The notes under the pieces were generated by a model. The model did not search any database, was not told the origin of the DNA, and worked only from the letters and a program-made list of their open reading frames with translations. Of a stretch of 64,000 nucleotides of DNA, positions 54,355-64,000 are shown piece after piece. The DNA comes from Sarocladium kiliense (taxonomy: Eukaryota; Ascomycota; Sordariomycetes; Hypocreales; Sarocladiaceae): NCBI GenBank assembly GCA_030734395.1, contig JAUZTG010000023.1:186001-250000 (forward strand), given 5' to 3'. Both the position numbers and the translations under genes were made by a program. Position 1 is the first letter of the stretch. Each line of letters opens with the position of its first letter.

Positions 54355-57300
54355 TCAAAGCACTGTTCCGTCTTCCATGTGCAGAAGTCTGCCCGCCCCT
54401 TGAACCGTATTCAGGCGATGTGCCACTGTGACAACGGTGCATCCGTCAAATGCCTCCTTCATGAGCGATTGCATGTGCCTGTCCGTTTCATCGTCAACGC
54501 TGCTCGTTGCTTCGTCCACCAAGACAATTTTGCCCTTTGTTGACCTCTGATGTAACATTGCCCGTGCGAGGCAGAAGAGCTGGAGTTGGCCATGGGAGAA
54601 CCCCATAGTCGATAGATCTTTACCTAGGCCACCGTTGGCTGAGACCTTATCCCAAAGCCCGACTCTTGATAAGACATCGAGAAGAATGTCATCGTTCCCA
54701 GGTGCAGAAGCCGGACAGCCAGCATTAGAACTCCAAGGATCGAGGTTATGTCGCACTGATCCCGGGAGCTCGACGGGGTCCTGGCTCAGAACTGTTATAC
54801 GCGAACGAAGCTGCTGCCTTGTGATGTTCGAGATATTGATCCCGTCAATCTCAATTGATCCGGTGTGCTCCAAAAGATGTAGAAGAGCCAGCAACAAGGA
54901 GCTTTTACCGCTAAGTTCGAAAAGCCATTAGCCAAAAGGGGCCAAGTAGGAGTTTAGATGTGAGCGACTTGCCTGCCTGTACGTCCTACGACAGCAAGCT
55001 TCTCTCCTGCTTCAACTACGAATGAGACATCCTTAAGAACCTGTCTTCGGTCACCATGACTGGATAAGCGTTAGTTCAGATTAACAGAATGTCGGGAGCC
55101 GTCGATTCGTACCCGTAGTCTGCGCTGAGGCGGCTGACCTCGATTCTGCCGTATTGTGGCCACCCCATTGGCAGCACACACCCGACCTGTGGAATGGGTT
55201 CCGGGGGCGTTTCGCTCAAGAATGATCTCAGGCGCGACACCGCACCGACCGAGGTCTCTAGGCGCGTCCAGGCGTTGATAAGATTCGCCATACCTGAGCC
55301 AAACGAGATCAGATTCAATAGCGCCAACCCAATGGCACCTTCACTCGTTGCGTGAGGCAGATTCAGTGCCATGATTACCAAAATCACTGCCACCGCCTTG
55401 ACACAGAGTTCCAATACCATGGTCAGCCATCTTTGAACGCAGAACATGTAGTAGTACGGCTTCTGGGAAGTGTCCAAGAGCTGGAAGCTTTGGGCCAATA
55501 CATGTGATTGCCAGGAGAAGGCACGAATATGAAGTATACCTGCAGCTATTTCGGAGAATTGTGTGTAGAGAGGGGATTTTGCTTCAAGGTCAAGATGTCG
55601 CATCTGACGTGACGTGCGAAGATAGAAGTGTTGTAGTAAGTAGAGTGCGATGAGCAGGAATGGTATGATGATTGCCCCGTAACTCGCACCGGCAGCAACG
55701 ATGCCCACATTAACCACGTTGTCGAACAGAGCTGCTTTAGTCAGTTCTAAGTTCTCATCCACCGTATGTAGAGGGAAAAGGAGGATCCACTCATCGCAAA
55801 GTTCAGTAAGACCATCGGCAGCGCTTGTCCGATTAACGACATGTCCTGGCTGAACCGGTTGAGTAGGGTGCCGGAATCGGTCGAAGCCAGAAACCCGAAA
55901 GTCGCACTATGATCCGTCAGCTCCAAGCATTTCGACTGCAATTCTAGTCATTGGCTTCCATGACTCACCTCATCACAGCCTGTAGGAAGACCCAGTGAAG
56001 TCTCTCCACGGATGTCGGTGCTACGAGAAGCATGTAAAAGCTGCGTACCATAATCAACTGGCTTTCGAGCTTACAAGAACTCGGAAAGTCTCACGCGAGC
56101 ATGGCAGCAAAGGTCATTGATGCAGTAGCCCCGATGGTAGCATAAGCAGCGAACAGTCTCTTGTTATCAGGATTGCTCTCCAGCCAGATTCGAATGAAGA
56201 TCGCTGTTCGAATTGATCCGTTAGTAATAGCGACTCAAGTGTCAGTTGACGTTCCTCAGCCCTAGGGATGATAGCTCATCTGCTATCTAGACAGGCAACT
56301 TACCAGGCATCTGATTCCAGGTTACCGCTATTGCTACCAAGAAACCCCATGCAACATACTGCCACATGGCGATTGAGGTGAAGTAGAAGCGGTATAGGCC
56401 GAAATCTCCTCGTTGACGTTCGTCTCTCGGACTTTTGCTCAGCTGGGGGTAGCCCGGATTCGTAGAAGGTCTTGCAACATCCTCGCTCAGTTTTGAGGTT
56501 GCTGTCTCGCTGTCTCCCTTGTCTGAACTGGGCTTCTTTGCTCTAGACCCGTCTCCTAGGCTTTGCTGATCTGCGAGCGCAGGTGCATTATCTCGTTCGC
56601 CCAAACTGCCCTTCCCGTCGAGTGTGATGACTTTGTCGGCAAATGCCAGGTGGTCCACTACAAAAAGCACAGTCAGTACAGTCAAAATGACTTGCTCATC
56701 GCATCTTACACGCATGCGTAGCCAACATTACAGTGATACCACGTTCACGAAGGATCCCACAGGGACCGACCAGCCGACGAAGAATGGACCAACTAGTCTC
56801 CCGATCCAGAGCGCTGAAGACGTCGTCGAGCACAAGCATCTGGGCGCGAGCATATATAGCTCGAGCAAGAGCCTGGTATATGGTTAACTAAAGTCCTGTA
56901 CTCTTTGATCATCTTCGCTGGACTTGGACTTACCACTCGTTGCTTTTGCCCACCACTTAATAGTACACCGTCACTCCCAACCAGTGACTGGTCACCACCT
57001 GAAATATGGCTGAGATCTTCATCCAGCAAGCAAGAGCTGAGTACCTTTTCATACCACTCCGGGTCTAGTTTGAGTGGCCCTCTGATGCTTTGTTGGATTG
57101 AGACGTTTCGTAGCCAGCAGCTTTGGTCACAGTAGCCCATCTTTGGGAAAGATACCGCAATTACACCTTCGACAATCTCTGACTCCCCAATGATTGCCTT
57201 CAAGAGGGTTGATTTTCCGGAACCGGTTGGACCAACTATCATATTGATGGTAGATCGGTAAATTTTAAGGTTCACCCCTCTGAGAACCGGCTCTGCGTTC

Positions 57301-59121
57301 AGCATCGGGGAAATCGTTACATCAGAGAGTGTGATCGCAGGCGACGAGCTAGTAACGGGTTCGACGCTGGATGTTGTTGCCCTGTCTCTCAACTCGTGAC
57401 CACTAACGATGTTAACGCGATTGCTGTGTCGAGGAAAAGGTTCATAGTCATCTCTGCGGCTTGGTTCGCCAGGGAGCTTTCGGCTGTCCGACAGTGCGTC
57501 AAGACACAAAAGGCCTTGGATCCGGGAGAAGCAAGCTAACAGACTCGCCATTTGCGGGAACCCGATGAGTAATTTCGAAATCGGACCAGTCACTAAAGCC
57601 GTAAGTGCCAGGGTTGCAAATGTGTCGGCCGCTTCGAGGCCGTGGGATGACCTGGTCCAAAACAGACCACCGGCGATGACTGCCACGGGCGTACTCGTTG
57701 CAAAGAACTGAGCTTCTCGTCGTTAGGGAATCAACATATTGGACTTGGAGGAACCACTGACATAGACCATGGGTGAGAATGATGAGCTTCCTAAGATCCT
57801 TGGATTTCTCTACCTCATGATGCCGAAGCTTCTGTAGTTGAAGTTCCGCAATAGAAGAGAGACCTGTCATCTTAACCTGTGTAACTTGACGCAGCACCTG
57901 ATTTGAATTAGCCACGCGATCCTGCACAGCCTGGTTCCATGCTTTCAAGGCTGGGCCGGTTCGCATGGAAAGGTAATGCGAGGAAGCGGTGGAAACTGAC
58001 ATTGTCAGCAGGATTATAAGGACAATTACCTTTCTCCATGTCGACTTACACAATGCAGGCGCCACGGTGAAAACAGCTGCGGCACCAACGTACCTCGATA
58101 AAAGATACAAACCAATGCCAAGCTCAAGCACTCCGGCCCATAGGTCGTGCATCATGACAAATCCTGCCTCAATATTGTCCACATCGGTGCTCATCAGTGT
58201 GACCGCTGCTGACTTCCTCGCAGTGATGTGGTCAAGCTGAAGAGTATGCTTGAAGATGGCTGAGATGAGGATGCCACGAATCATCGTTATGGAACGGTTG
58301 ACCATATGGGTATAGTATGTTTTCGTCAACTATCAGATGCATCAGCAATTTGTCTGTGAGCTTTTGAAGCTACCTTGGCTCACGGCTAAACCACCGTAAA
58401 CGAGGCAGGTGGCCGCTATCAACCCCCCTACAGTCTCCTCGACCCCTGTTTGCTGCCCCACGGTCTTGACGACTGGATGCAACAAGAAGGGTTGCGCAAA
58501 AAAGAAGGCCATATAGCATAGTCGCGGCAGCACAATACCAGCGAGTGGCCACACTATAGTCTTTGAGACAGCAAAGACTAAGGAGTATCGAGAAGTACTC
58601 TTGGCTACGCTGAATTAGTATAGCGAAACCTCTATCAACTGTAATTCCGGTACCTGGACGCCAAATCCGTTGGAACTTTGAAGAAAGCTCCTCTGTAAGG
58701 AAGTCAAGCGGTGGCAGAGTATCCACACTGATGATGTGCCTGAACCCTATTCGCAATACCGTGTTCACCCACACGAAGAAAGATCTGTTCCAAAAGCCAG
58801 CCGTGAGCTCTGGGCTTAAGGAAGAGTGTCCGAAAGATGCTGAAAATGATCCATACTTGGAGACTTCTTCAAAAGCCACCAAGAGGATCTTCAGACTCGC
58901 AACCGCAATCTGGCATGCACCTAAGATGAGAGAGTGACCCCGTAGAATATAAGAGCGTGCCCTTGCTACATTGAAGAGCATGGTAATAGACAAGAAGGCG
59001 CTCAAAAATGAGGATGACTGGGGTGAGTGCCGATGACCTGCATACACAACAACTGTGAACGAGAGATGGGCGCTTGAGCAGCCCTGCGACCTTGTGGATG
59101 GAGGTAAGCCAATGAAAGCAA
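54355..59121 (-). CDS. ABCC (MRP-type) ABC transporter, 5' end unresolved
   Basis: Thirteen exons: 59121-58654, 58604-58384, 58329-58050, 57995-57762, 57712-56934, 56872-56710, 56657-56304, 56203-56095, 56040-55969, 55906-55791, 55731-55113, 55059-54973 and 54910-54355, all in phase (about 1350 residues). These pumps export drugs, conjugates and metabolites across the plasma or vacuolar membrane. Order: end of TMD0, TMD1 (VTLMSTDVDNIEAGF), NBD1 with Walker A GPTGSGKST, LLSGGQKQR and Walker B MLVLDDVFSALD; linker; TMD2 (FLASTDSGTLLNRFSQDMS); NBD2 with Walker A GRTGSGKSS, degenerate FSHGQLQLF signature and Walker B IVLVDEATSSVD. Exon 12 ends at a GC donor (AG|GCAAGT), splitting Walker A. The first TMD0 helices, about 90 residues, and a start codon were not found. 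Divergent from the bZIP-ankyrin gene. Confidence 0.88.
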
Positions 59122-59897
59122 CTCAGATTATTTGAAGGAGCTCATAATTGATTCGTGGGTGCTTGGCAGCCCCCAACTACCTCCAATTCCTGAATAGAGT
59201 CAGCTTAAAGTGTGTTTGATATTCCTGACGTTCGGCCTGGGTATCTGGGGGACACTTGAGCAGGGCATACACTGAGGCTGAGGAAACCGGGAGCTACGTA
59301 CCAGGGCCTATGCTTGGACTAGTCATTAGCGATATCATAATACACTGTTCAAAGCCTGTCTGGACCAGGGGAGGGACTATCAGGGCCGCTACAACCACAA
59401 GCCTTTACTTTCGATAGACCTTTCCAACTGATTCAGAGCATTCGAATTGACTCTACATGAGTGTCCGAGAAAGGCATTTGAGAAGTGGGCGTGAAAGGTG
59501 TAGGGGATAGTCACTACGCCACTGCCATTACCACTTCGGTCTATGCTCCACGGTGTCGACCCAACAGCAGGTCGCATGCATATGCATAGCTCTGCAACTG
59601 GCCTCCCGCCGCGTGTAGAAAACAAGGACAACCAACGGCACGTAGAATAGCCCGACGCGGCTCGGAATCGCTGACGAAAAACGATTCCCACATGCCTTTG
59701 ATAGTGAATTGCCCGCCGTGGACGTAACATACGTCCGCGCCGCATATTGTCACATTTAAGTCTGTCACTTCCTTGGCAACAAGATGATATGGAACTGCTT
59801 GTCCATCACACCATTCACTAATACATCTGTTAAACTGACCTTGGACTGACAGTATAATTACGGAGTTGTACATGCTAGACAGAATAGGCTTAAAGAC
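59122..59897. other. region between ABC transporter and bZIP-ankyrin gene
   Basis: 776 bp that should hold the shared promoter and perhaps small 5' exons of the transporter. An acceptor-like CTGAG at the edge (59124-59122) suggests at least one missing upstream exon. A 110-codon minus frame beginning with an ATG at 59873 has no recognised family. Confidence 0.4.
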
Positions 59898-60818
59898 ATG
59901 GGATTGTCTAGACCTCACGAAGCTACCACAGACTACACTGCACAGCTTTACGAAGAGTCGGAAAAGACAGAGCGAAAAAGACGGCAAAATCGCATTGCTC
60001 AGAGAAACTACCGTAAGAATTTACCCTTTGAAACTTGAACAATCTTGAGTTACAAACTTATCATAAGCCATCACAAAGGTGATAATCAGAAGAAACGGAT
60101 AAGAGCTTTAGAGCAAGCTGTGAAAAGTTGCTCTACGATCGACGCCGGCAGTGACCTATCGCCAAATGAGCGTAATGCCGAGGTCTTTCCCAACACAATA
60201 GACTACCATTCGGTGCAAGACGCGGGTTCTGCGATTAGTTCGGCCGGTACCGAAACGACCCTAACTACGCGTGATCGCGCATGTCCAATTCAGTATTTGT
60301 CAACCCTTGAGGATGTCGATTCGCACCACGGAACCCTTGACGTTTCGGAACTCCCACTGCCTGCTGTGCTGGTGTCCAACCGAACGCCTTTGCAAGTGGC
60401 CATTCAAATGAGGAATCAGCCCATGACTCAGCTCCTTCTATCTAAGGGAGCAGATGTCTCGAGGCAGGACAGCAGTAGTGCCACAGCTCTTCACTTCGCG
60501 GCGGAAACAGGGCAGCTGGAACTTGTCAGCACGATTCTAGCAGCAGGTGGAAGGGTAGACGACGTGGACTATTCTGGGCATACGGCAATATTCAAGGCGG
60601 TACAGGGAGGCAGTTTAGAGGTTCTTCGGCTGCTACTGGAATATAATGCTGATCCAAATGTTCGCGACATTTGGGGGGACACCCCCTTACACCTAGCCGC
60701 CAAGATCGGAGTTGAGAAGCTGGCACTGTTGCTACTTGATCATGGCGCAGAGGTCGACGCCCCAGGAGGAACCGATGCGCCCCCAACGATGGGCTCCATT
60801 GTTGGCGCATCGCCATGA
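59898..60818 (+). CDS. bZIP-ankyrin (bANK, TOXE-like) transcription factor
   Basis: Two exons (59898-60012 and 60079-60818) encode 284 residues. Exon 1 ends inside the basic region ERKRRQNRIAQRNYR, whose NxxAQxxYR core is the DNA-contact signature of fungal bZIP proteins. Exon 2 continues with DNQKKRIRALEQAV, but no leucine heptad follows. From about residue 150, four ankyrin repeats are visible: RTPLQVAIQMRNQPMTQLLL, ATALHFAAETGQLELVSTIL, HTAIFKAVQGGSLEVLRLLL and DTPLHLAAKIGVEKLALLLL. A basic region without zipper plus C-terminal ankyrins is the architecture of the bANK class; TOXE of Cochliobolus carbonum, the regulator of HC-toxin genes, is the known member. It lies between an ABC transporter and a multicopper oxidase, its likely targets. 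It is shorter than TOXE-type proteins of more than 400 residues. Confidence 0.88.
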
Positions 60819-60939
60819 TTGGGTTAGCTTCTAATTATTCATGAAGAACGATTGATATCTTCCTAGTCGCACGTTGTCTTGACTTCATGGAGGAGTGAAC
60901 CCTGTTGAGCTAAAGTACATGTAGCCAGTCTTCCCGTCG

Positions 60940-63033
60940 CTATACACTGACTCCTGGCATTTGATCCAGCGATCGGCTCATCTTCCCCTTCTGTTTGAAC
61001 TGGCCAAACCAATAACTATCGTCAGCCCTCATCCCAGTGGCAACGCCTGCGCGCTCGCACATATCTCGATGATCAGGCTCTATCTCCCAGTCACCCATAG
61101 CCTCTGGGCGAACCAACATCTGCATAACCATTCCAGACTCAGCATGCCAGGTATTATGGCAGTGAAAAGCCCAAAGGCCTGGATTGTCAAGCACTACACG
61201 AATAACAGCCCAAGCGTAGCCTTCCACGGTTATCGTATCTCGTCGTAAAGGATTGTCCAGCAGTCCGTGTGTTTGGAGGTGGTTTGGTAGCTCGGCAGCA
61301 CTCGGTGGGTAGCCGTCTCTCCCTTGAAGTAGAACGAAGAACTTATGGCCGTGCAGGTGGAATGGATGTGCCCCGTCGTCGAAATTGTTGATGGAGATGT
61401 CTATCGTTCGGACACCAGTAGACTGTAACACAAATTCCTTGCGGCGATCAAATACTTGCTCATTGATCGTGATAGGCCCTTCTGGTGTAGTAATTTGTCT
61501 ACCGTTGTCGAGGAAACGGTGCAAAGATGGATGTGTAGCATTTGGATGCCAAGTCGAATCATTAAAGAACCCTCTTGCCAATCGCCAGTCTCCTATCTCA
61601 AAGTTGGCGCGAAGAACAATGACCTCACCTGCAGGCGGTGGCGATATCACTTCAACCGGTCGTAGGGCGGTTGTGTTGAGATCTCGACAGATGACCTCGA
61701 TGGCATCCGACCACTCTTTGCTCGTGGGATCTCCAGGTTCTTTCGATGAATCCGGACCCTTGTACCGAACAATAGCTCTCATCTCCGCCTGGAGTCTCTT
61801 GTTATCGTTCTTAAAGCAATGTGTTACCATTCTCGCCCGCATCCAGAATGCCGAGGCTGTAGTGACATTTGTCTCGAGCACGACGCTGTAACGCTGTGCC
61901 GGAAGGATGTTCACTCGATGGATCGGCTCTGGGTTTACATCTGTTCCATCAACTTCCGTGACGTAGAAGGGATGCTCGTCGAATTGGATTTGGAACTCAG
62001 CGAAAGCGCCAACATTGATGATCCGTAGTCTGTGGCGTTGGCCAGCTTCCAGATCAATCGTGGGGATTGCGAGGCCAGTGCTATTGCAATGCCAACCTTC
62101 AAAGTCCGCACAGTTGCGAACATTACGGCCGTTGATGAGACCATTATCGGGAACAGGCTCGTTGTTTTCTTGATCAGGGGCGAGATATTTCATCAGAAGC
62201 TCCGATGTGAGGTTATGGTAATGGTCCTGGACCATCATAACTCTGTCGGTCACGTAGTCCAACACCTGGAGATCCCTCTCTTTCTTGGAGTGAACGACCA
62301 TTGGGCCGAGCAGACCATCAGACGCCTGGGCACTATGATGCGCGTGGTACCAATATGTGCCATGCTGACCCTTGACGTCAAATCTGAGGGTGAACGTCGA
62401 GTTTGGGGCGATGGGACACTGAGTGACGCCAACAGTGCCGTCCATATGGTTAGTACCATTCTGGAACATGCCATGGAAATGAATCGCCGTTGCATTGGCA
62501 GCTTCATTATTGACATGAACAACGATGGTATCTCCCTCATTGCATTCAACCAACGGGCCAGGATACTGGTTGTTTATAAGCATCATTGGTCTGTAAACAC
62601 CATCTGGATTGAGCGTGGCATCGCTGATGGTCCAGGAGTATTCCCTTATCGCTGGCGGCGCGCCTACTTCCCATGATGGTGATAAGATGTACTCTTCAGT
62701 ATCTCGCAGCCGCGGCGTTGCGGGGATATGTTCTTGAAGGATAGTAACTGCTGTCGTCTTTGGGTTGCTAGGATGAGGGTCTTCTGGATGGAGATTGCGA
62801 TGAGGAGAAAAGGCCTGGAGGTTGAGGGTGACAGCAGTTAACAAAAAGAGTGTGATAATGCTAGAAACAGCAGTAAATATGGTCAAATACTGTCCTCTGG
62901 ACGTTCCATGTTTCTGAGAGACCATTGGCGCCGAGTCTTGCGACTTCAGGGCTGCTTCGTCGCAAAGCAGCCATTCACCAAGAGATTCATCGCCATCGTC
63001 GGAAGCCATGGGTGACCTGAACACTTCGGCCAT
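60940..63033 (-). CDS. membrane-anchored multicopper oxidase (laccase/ferroxidase type)
   Basis: Single exon, 697 residues. A cytoplasmic N-terminus of about 47 residues is followed by one membrane segment (about 49-71, TIFTAVSSIITLFLLTAV), so this is a type II membrane protein with its catalytic part outside or in the lumen. Three cupredoxin domains carry the four copper motifs: HFHGMFQNG near 193, WYHAHHSAQ near 235, HPFHLHGHKF near 555 and HCHNTWHAESGM near 640, the last with the type 1 Cys and an axial Met. Such enzymes oxidise phenols, Fe(II) or secondary-metabolite intermediates with reduction of O2 to water. No Ftr1 partner is present, which speaks against iron uptake. It converges on the bZIP-ankyrin gene (122-bp gap). 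N-anchoring is unusual for laccases, which are normally secreted. Confidence 0.92.
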   Translation of the reverse strand: MAEVFRSPMASDDGDESLGEWLLCDEAALKSQDSAPMVSQKHGTSRGQYLTIFTAVSSIITLFLLTAVTLNLQAFSPHRNLHPEDPHPSNPKTTAVTILQEHIPATPRLRDTEEYILSPSWEVGAPPAIREYSWTISDATLNPDGVYRPMMLINNQYPGPLVECNEGDTIVVHVNNEAANATAIHFHGMFQNGTNHMDGTVGVTQCPIAPNSTFTLRFDVKGQHGTYWYHAHHSAQASDGLLGPMVVHSKKERDLQVLDYVTDRVMMVQDHYHNLTSELLMKYLAPDQENNEPVPDNGLINGRNVRNCADFEGWHCNSTGLAIPTIDLEAGQRHRLRIINVGAFAEFQIQFDEHPFYVTEVDGTDVNPEPIHRVNILPAQRYSVVLETNVTTASAFWMRARMVTHCFKNDNKRLQAEMRAIVRYKGPDSSKEPGDPTSKEWSDAIEVICRDLNTTALRPVEVISPPPAGEVIVLRANFEIGDWRLARGFFNDSTWHPNATHPSLHRFLDNGRQITTPEGPITINEQVFDRRKEFVLQSTGVRTIDISINNFDDGAHPFHLHGHKFFVLLQGRDGYPPSAAELPNHLQTHGLLDNPLRRDTITVEGYAWAVIRVVLDNPGLWAFHCHNTWHAESGMVMQMLVRPEAMGDWEIEPDHRDMCERAGVATGMRADDSYWFGQFKQKGKMSRSLDQMPGVSV

Positions 63034-63456
63034 GAGTTCCGCTCAACAACAAGAGCAACCCACGTTCTCAGGTATTGCCATTCATTCAAGGGACGAAGTC
63101 CATCAGCCCATGGAGAAAGCTCTCGCTCCATCGACGATATAGCAGTGCTCCACCCGGTTGGTGACGTTCTCCCACTAGTTGACATTAACCCCGAAGCCCC
63201 GGATCAGTCGGCACGCGAGCAGCACCCTTCTGGACCCCTGGAACAATTCCACGTGCGCTGGACTTAGGAATGATTGGCGTTGCATCGATCGTCGAATATC
63301 TTGTAGTTCTATATCATTCTGCACCAAGGATGTTGCGTCGACCGACGGTGGAGAAGGCATTCGGCACCTTAGCCGACACAGCTTATATGAAACATTATAG
63401 AACTCTCCAACTGACAATGATCGTCAGGTCTTCACCAAAGAAAAGCTCGATACAAA
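63034..63456. other. shared divergent promoter of oxidase and phosphoesterase
   Basis: 423 bp between two divergent start codons; no coding pattern or repeat recognised. Confidence 0.45.
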
Positions 63457-64000
63457 ATGCTCTTCAAAGCTGTTACTCTGTTGGCCGTCGCTGGCCTGGC
63501 TCTTGGCCGCTCGCCGCACGATGCTGCCCCCAAGCATCAGAAGACTCAGACCGGCTGGGAGACCAGCTACACGGCTACTGGAACTGCTGAAGTCGCTGCT
63601 GCAGCTGCCACAGCAAAGACTAGTAGCCCTACCTCCAAGGTAAAGGGCAAGGCATTTGATCGTATTGCCATCGTCTACTTCGAGAATGAGAACTACGAAA
63701 AGGCCTTTGGTGATCGTAAGTTCACGGCCCTCCAAGAATTTGGCTGAATACTAACAACATAGCCAACTTCACCTGGCTCCGCAAGAAGGGCATTACTCTC
63801 TCCAATTACTTTGGTGTCACTCACCCATCTGAACCGAACTACATGGCGGCGATCGCAGGCGACTACTTCGGCATGCAGAATGACGCCTTCAATCGCAGCC
63901 CGCGCAACGTCTCAACTGTAATTGACCTCCTGGAGCACAGAGGTATCTCATGGGGTCTCTACCAGGAAGATATGCCTTACTCTGGTTTCGAGGGCTTTTC
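63457..64000 (+). CDS. secreted phosphoesterase-family acid phosphatase, partial
   Basis: The gene runs off the right edge. Exon 1 (63457-63715) and the start of exon 2 (from 63763) encode about 165 residues. A signal peptide (MLFKAVTLLAVAGLALG) leads into an Ala/Thr-rich spacer, then FDRIAIVYFENENYEKAFGD, the start of the phosphoesterase fold with a metal-binding Glu-Asn. WLRKKGITLSNYFGVTHPSEPNY follows the intron, containing the Thr-His-Pro-Ser catalytic segment, and GDYFGMQNDAFNRSPRNVSTVIDLL. The pattern is that of fungal PhoA-type acid phosphatases related to phospholipase C. Secreted; probably releases phosphate from organic esters. The C-terminal half lies outside the window. Confidence 0.88.

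Noticed and set aside
59062..59071. Partial match to the TOXE tox-box near the ABC transporter
   Set aside because: One defined base mismatches, and it falls in a predicted coding exon; a single imperfect 10-mer is expected by chance.
59541..59987. 148-codon minus frame between the ABC transporter and the bANK gene
   Set aside because: Overlaps the bANK first exon, is not hydrophobic as TMD0 should be, and matches nothing recognised.

Overview
The window is nuclear DNA of a filamentous ascomycete (Pezizomycotina). Genes are split by short introns (mostly 45-90 nt, GT..AG), spaced by 0.1-2 kb, and lie on both strands with no operons. The protein set is typical of such fungi: Zn2Cys6 regulators, MFS/APC/ABC transporters, secreted GH55 and DUF1996 proteins, an NPP1 (NLP) protein, a bZIP-ankyrin regulator and coactosin. 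A plant-associated Sordariomycete-like fungus would fit, but the class cannot be fixed from sequence alone. I rebuilt 27 gene models; every stated splice junction keeps the reading frame.

Region 1 (0.4-13.4 kb) looks like a carbon-catabolism neighbourhood: a class II ketose-bisphosphate-type aldolase, a sugar-porter MFS gene, a tartrate/D-malate dehydrogenase, a D-glycerate 3-kinase divergent from it, an ACS-family anion transporter and a fungal-type regulator. Tartrate dehydrogenase can yield D-glycerate, which the kinase would pass to glycolysis. Region 2 (13.8-20.4 kb) has a proline iminopeptidase pseudogene with two nonsense codons, a GH55 exo-beta-1,3-glucanase and a secreted DUF1996 protein. 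Region 3 (22.1-25.5 kb) pairs a 202-residue Zn2Cys6 protein, whose zinc cluster spans a 14-nt microexon, with a cytochrome P450.

Region 4 (25.7-29.8 kb) is a divergent pair: a C-terminally membrane-anchored protein of unknown function and a trypsin-fold-like protein with three DSG-type degron motifs. It is the best candidate for an undescribed two-gene system. Region 5 (30.3-40.8 kb) holds MutY glycosylase, coactosin, an APC permease, a Zn2Cys6 regulator and an NLP gene. Region 6 (42.3-49.5 kb) has a clan GH-A glycosidase, a three-repeat Cys-rich membrane protein, a hAT-like MITE with target-site duplication, an NTF2-like (SigF-type) protein and unresolved coding remnants.

Region 7 (49.8-54.1 kb) has a peroxisomal (SKL-ending) 4CL-like acyl-CoA ligase and cytoplasmic asparaginyl-tRNA synthetase. 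Region 8 (54.3-63.0 kb) groups a 13-exon ABCC transporter, a divergent bZIP-ankyrin (bANK, TOXE-like) regulator and a membrane-anchored multicopper oxidase, and may be a small specialised-metabolism or detoxification locus. The window ends inside a secreted phosphoesterase-family gene.
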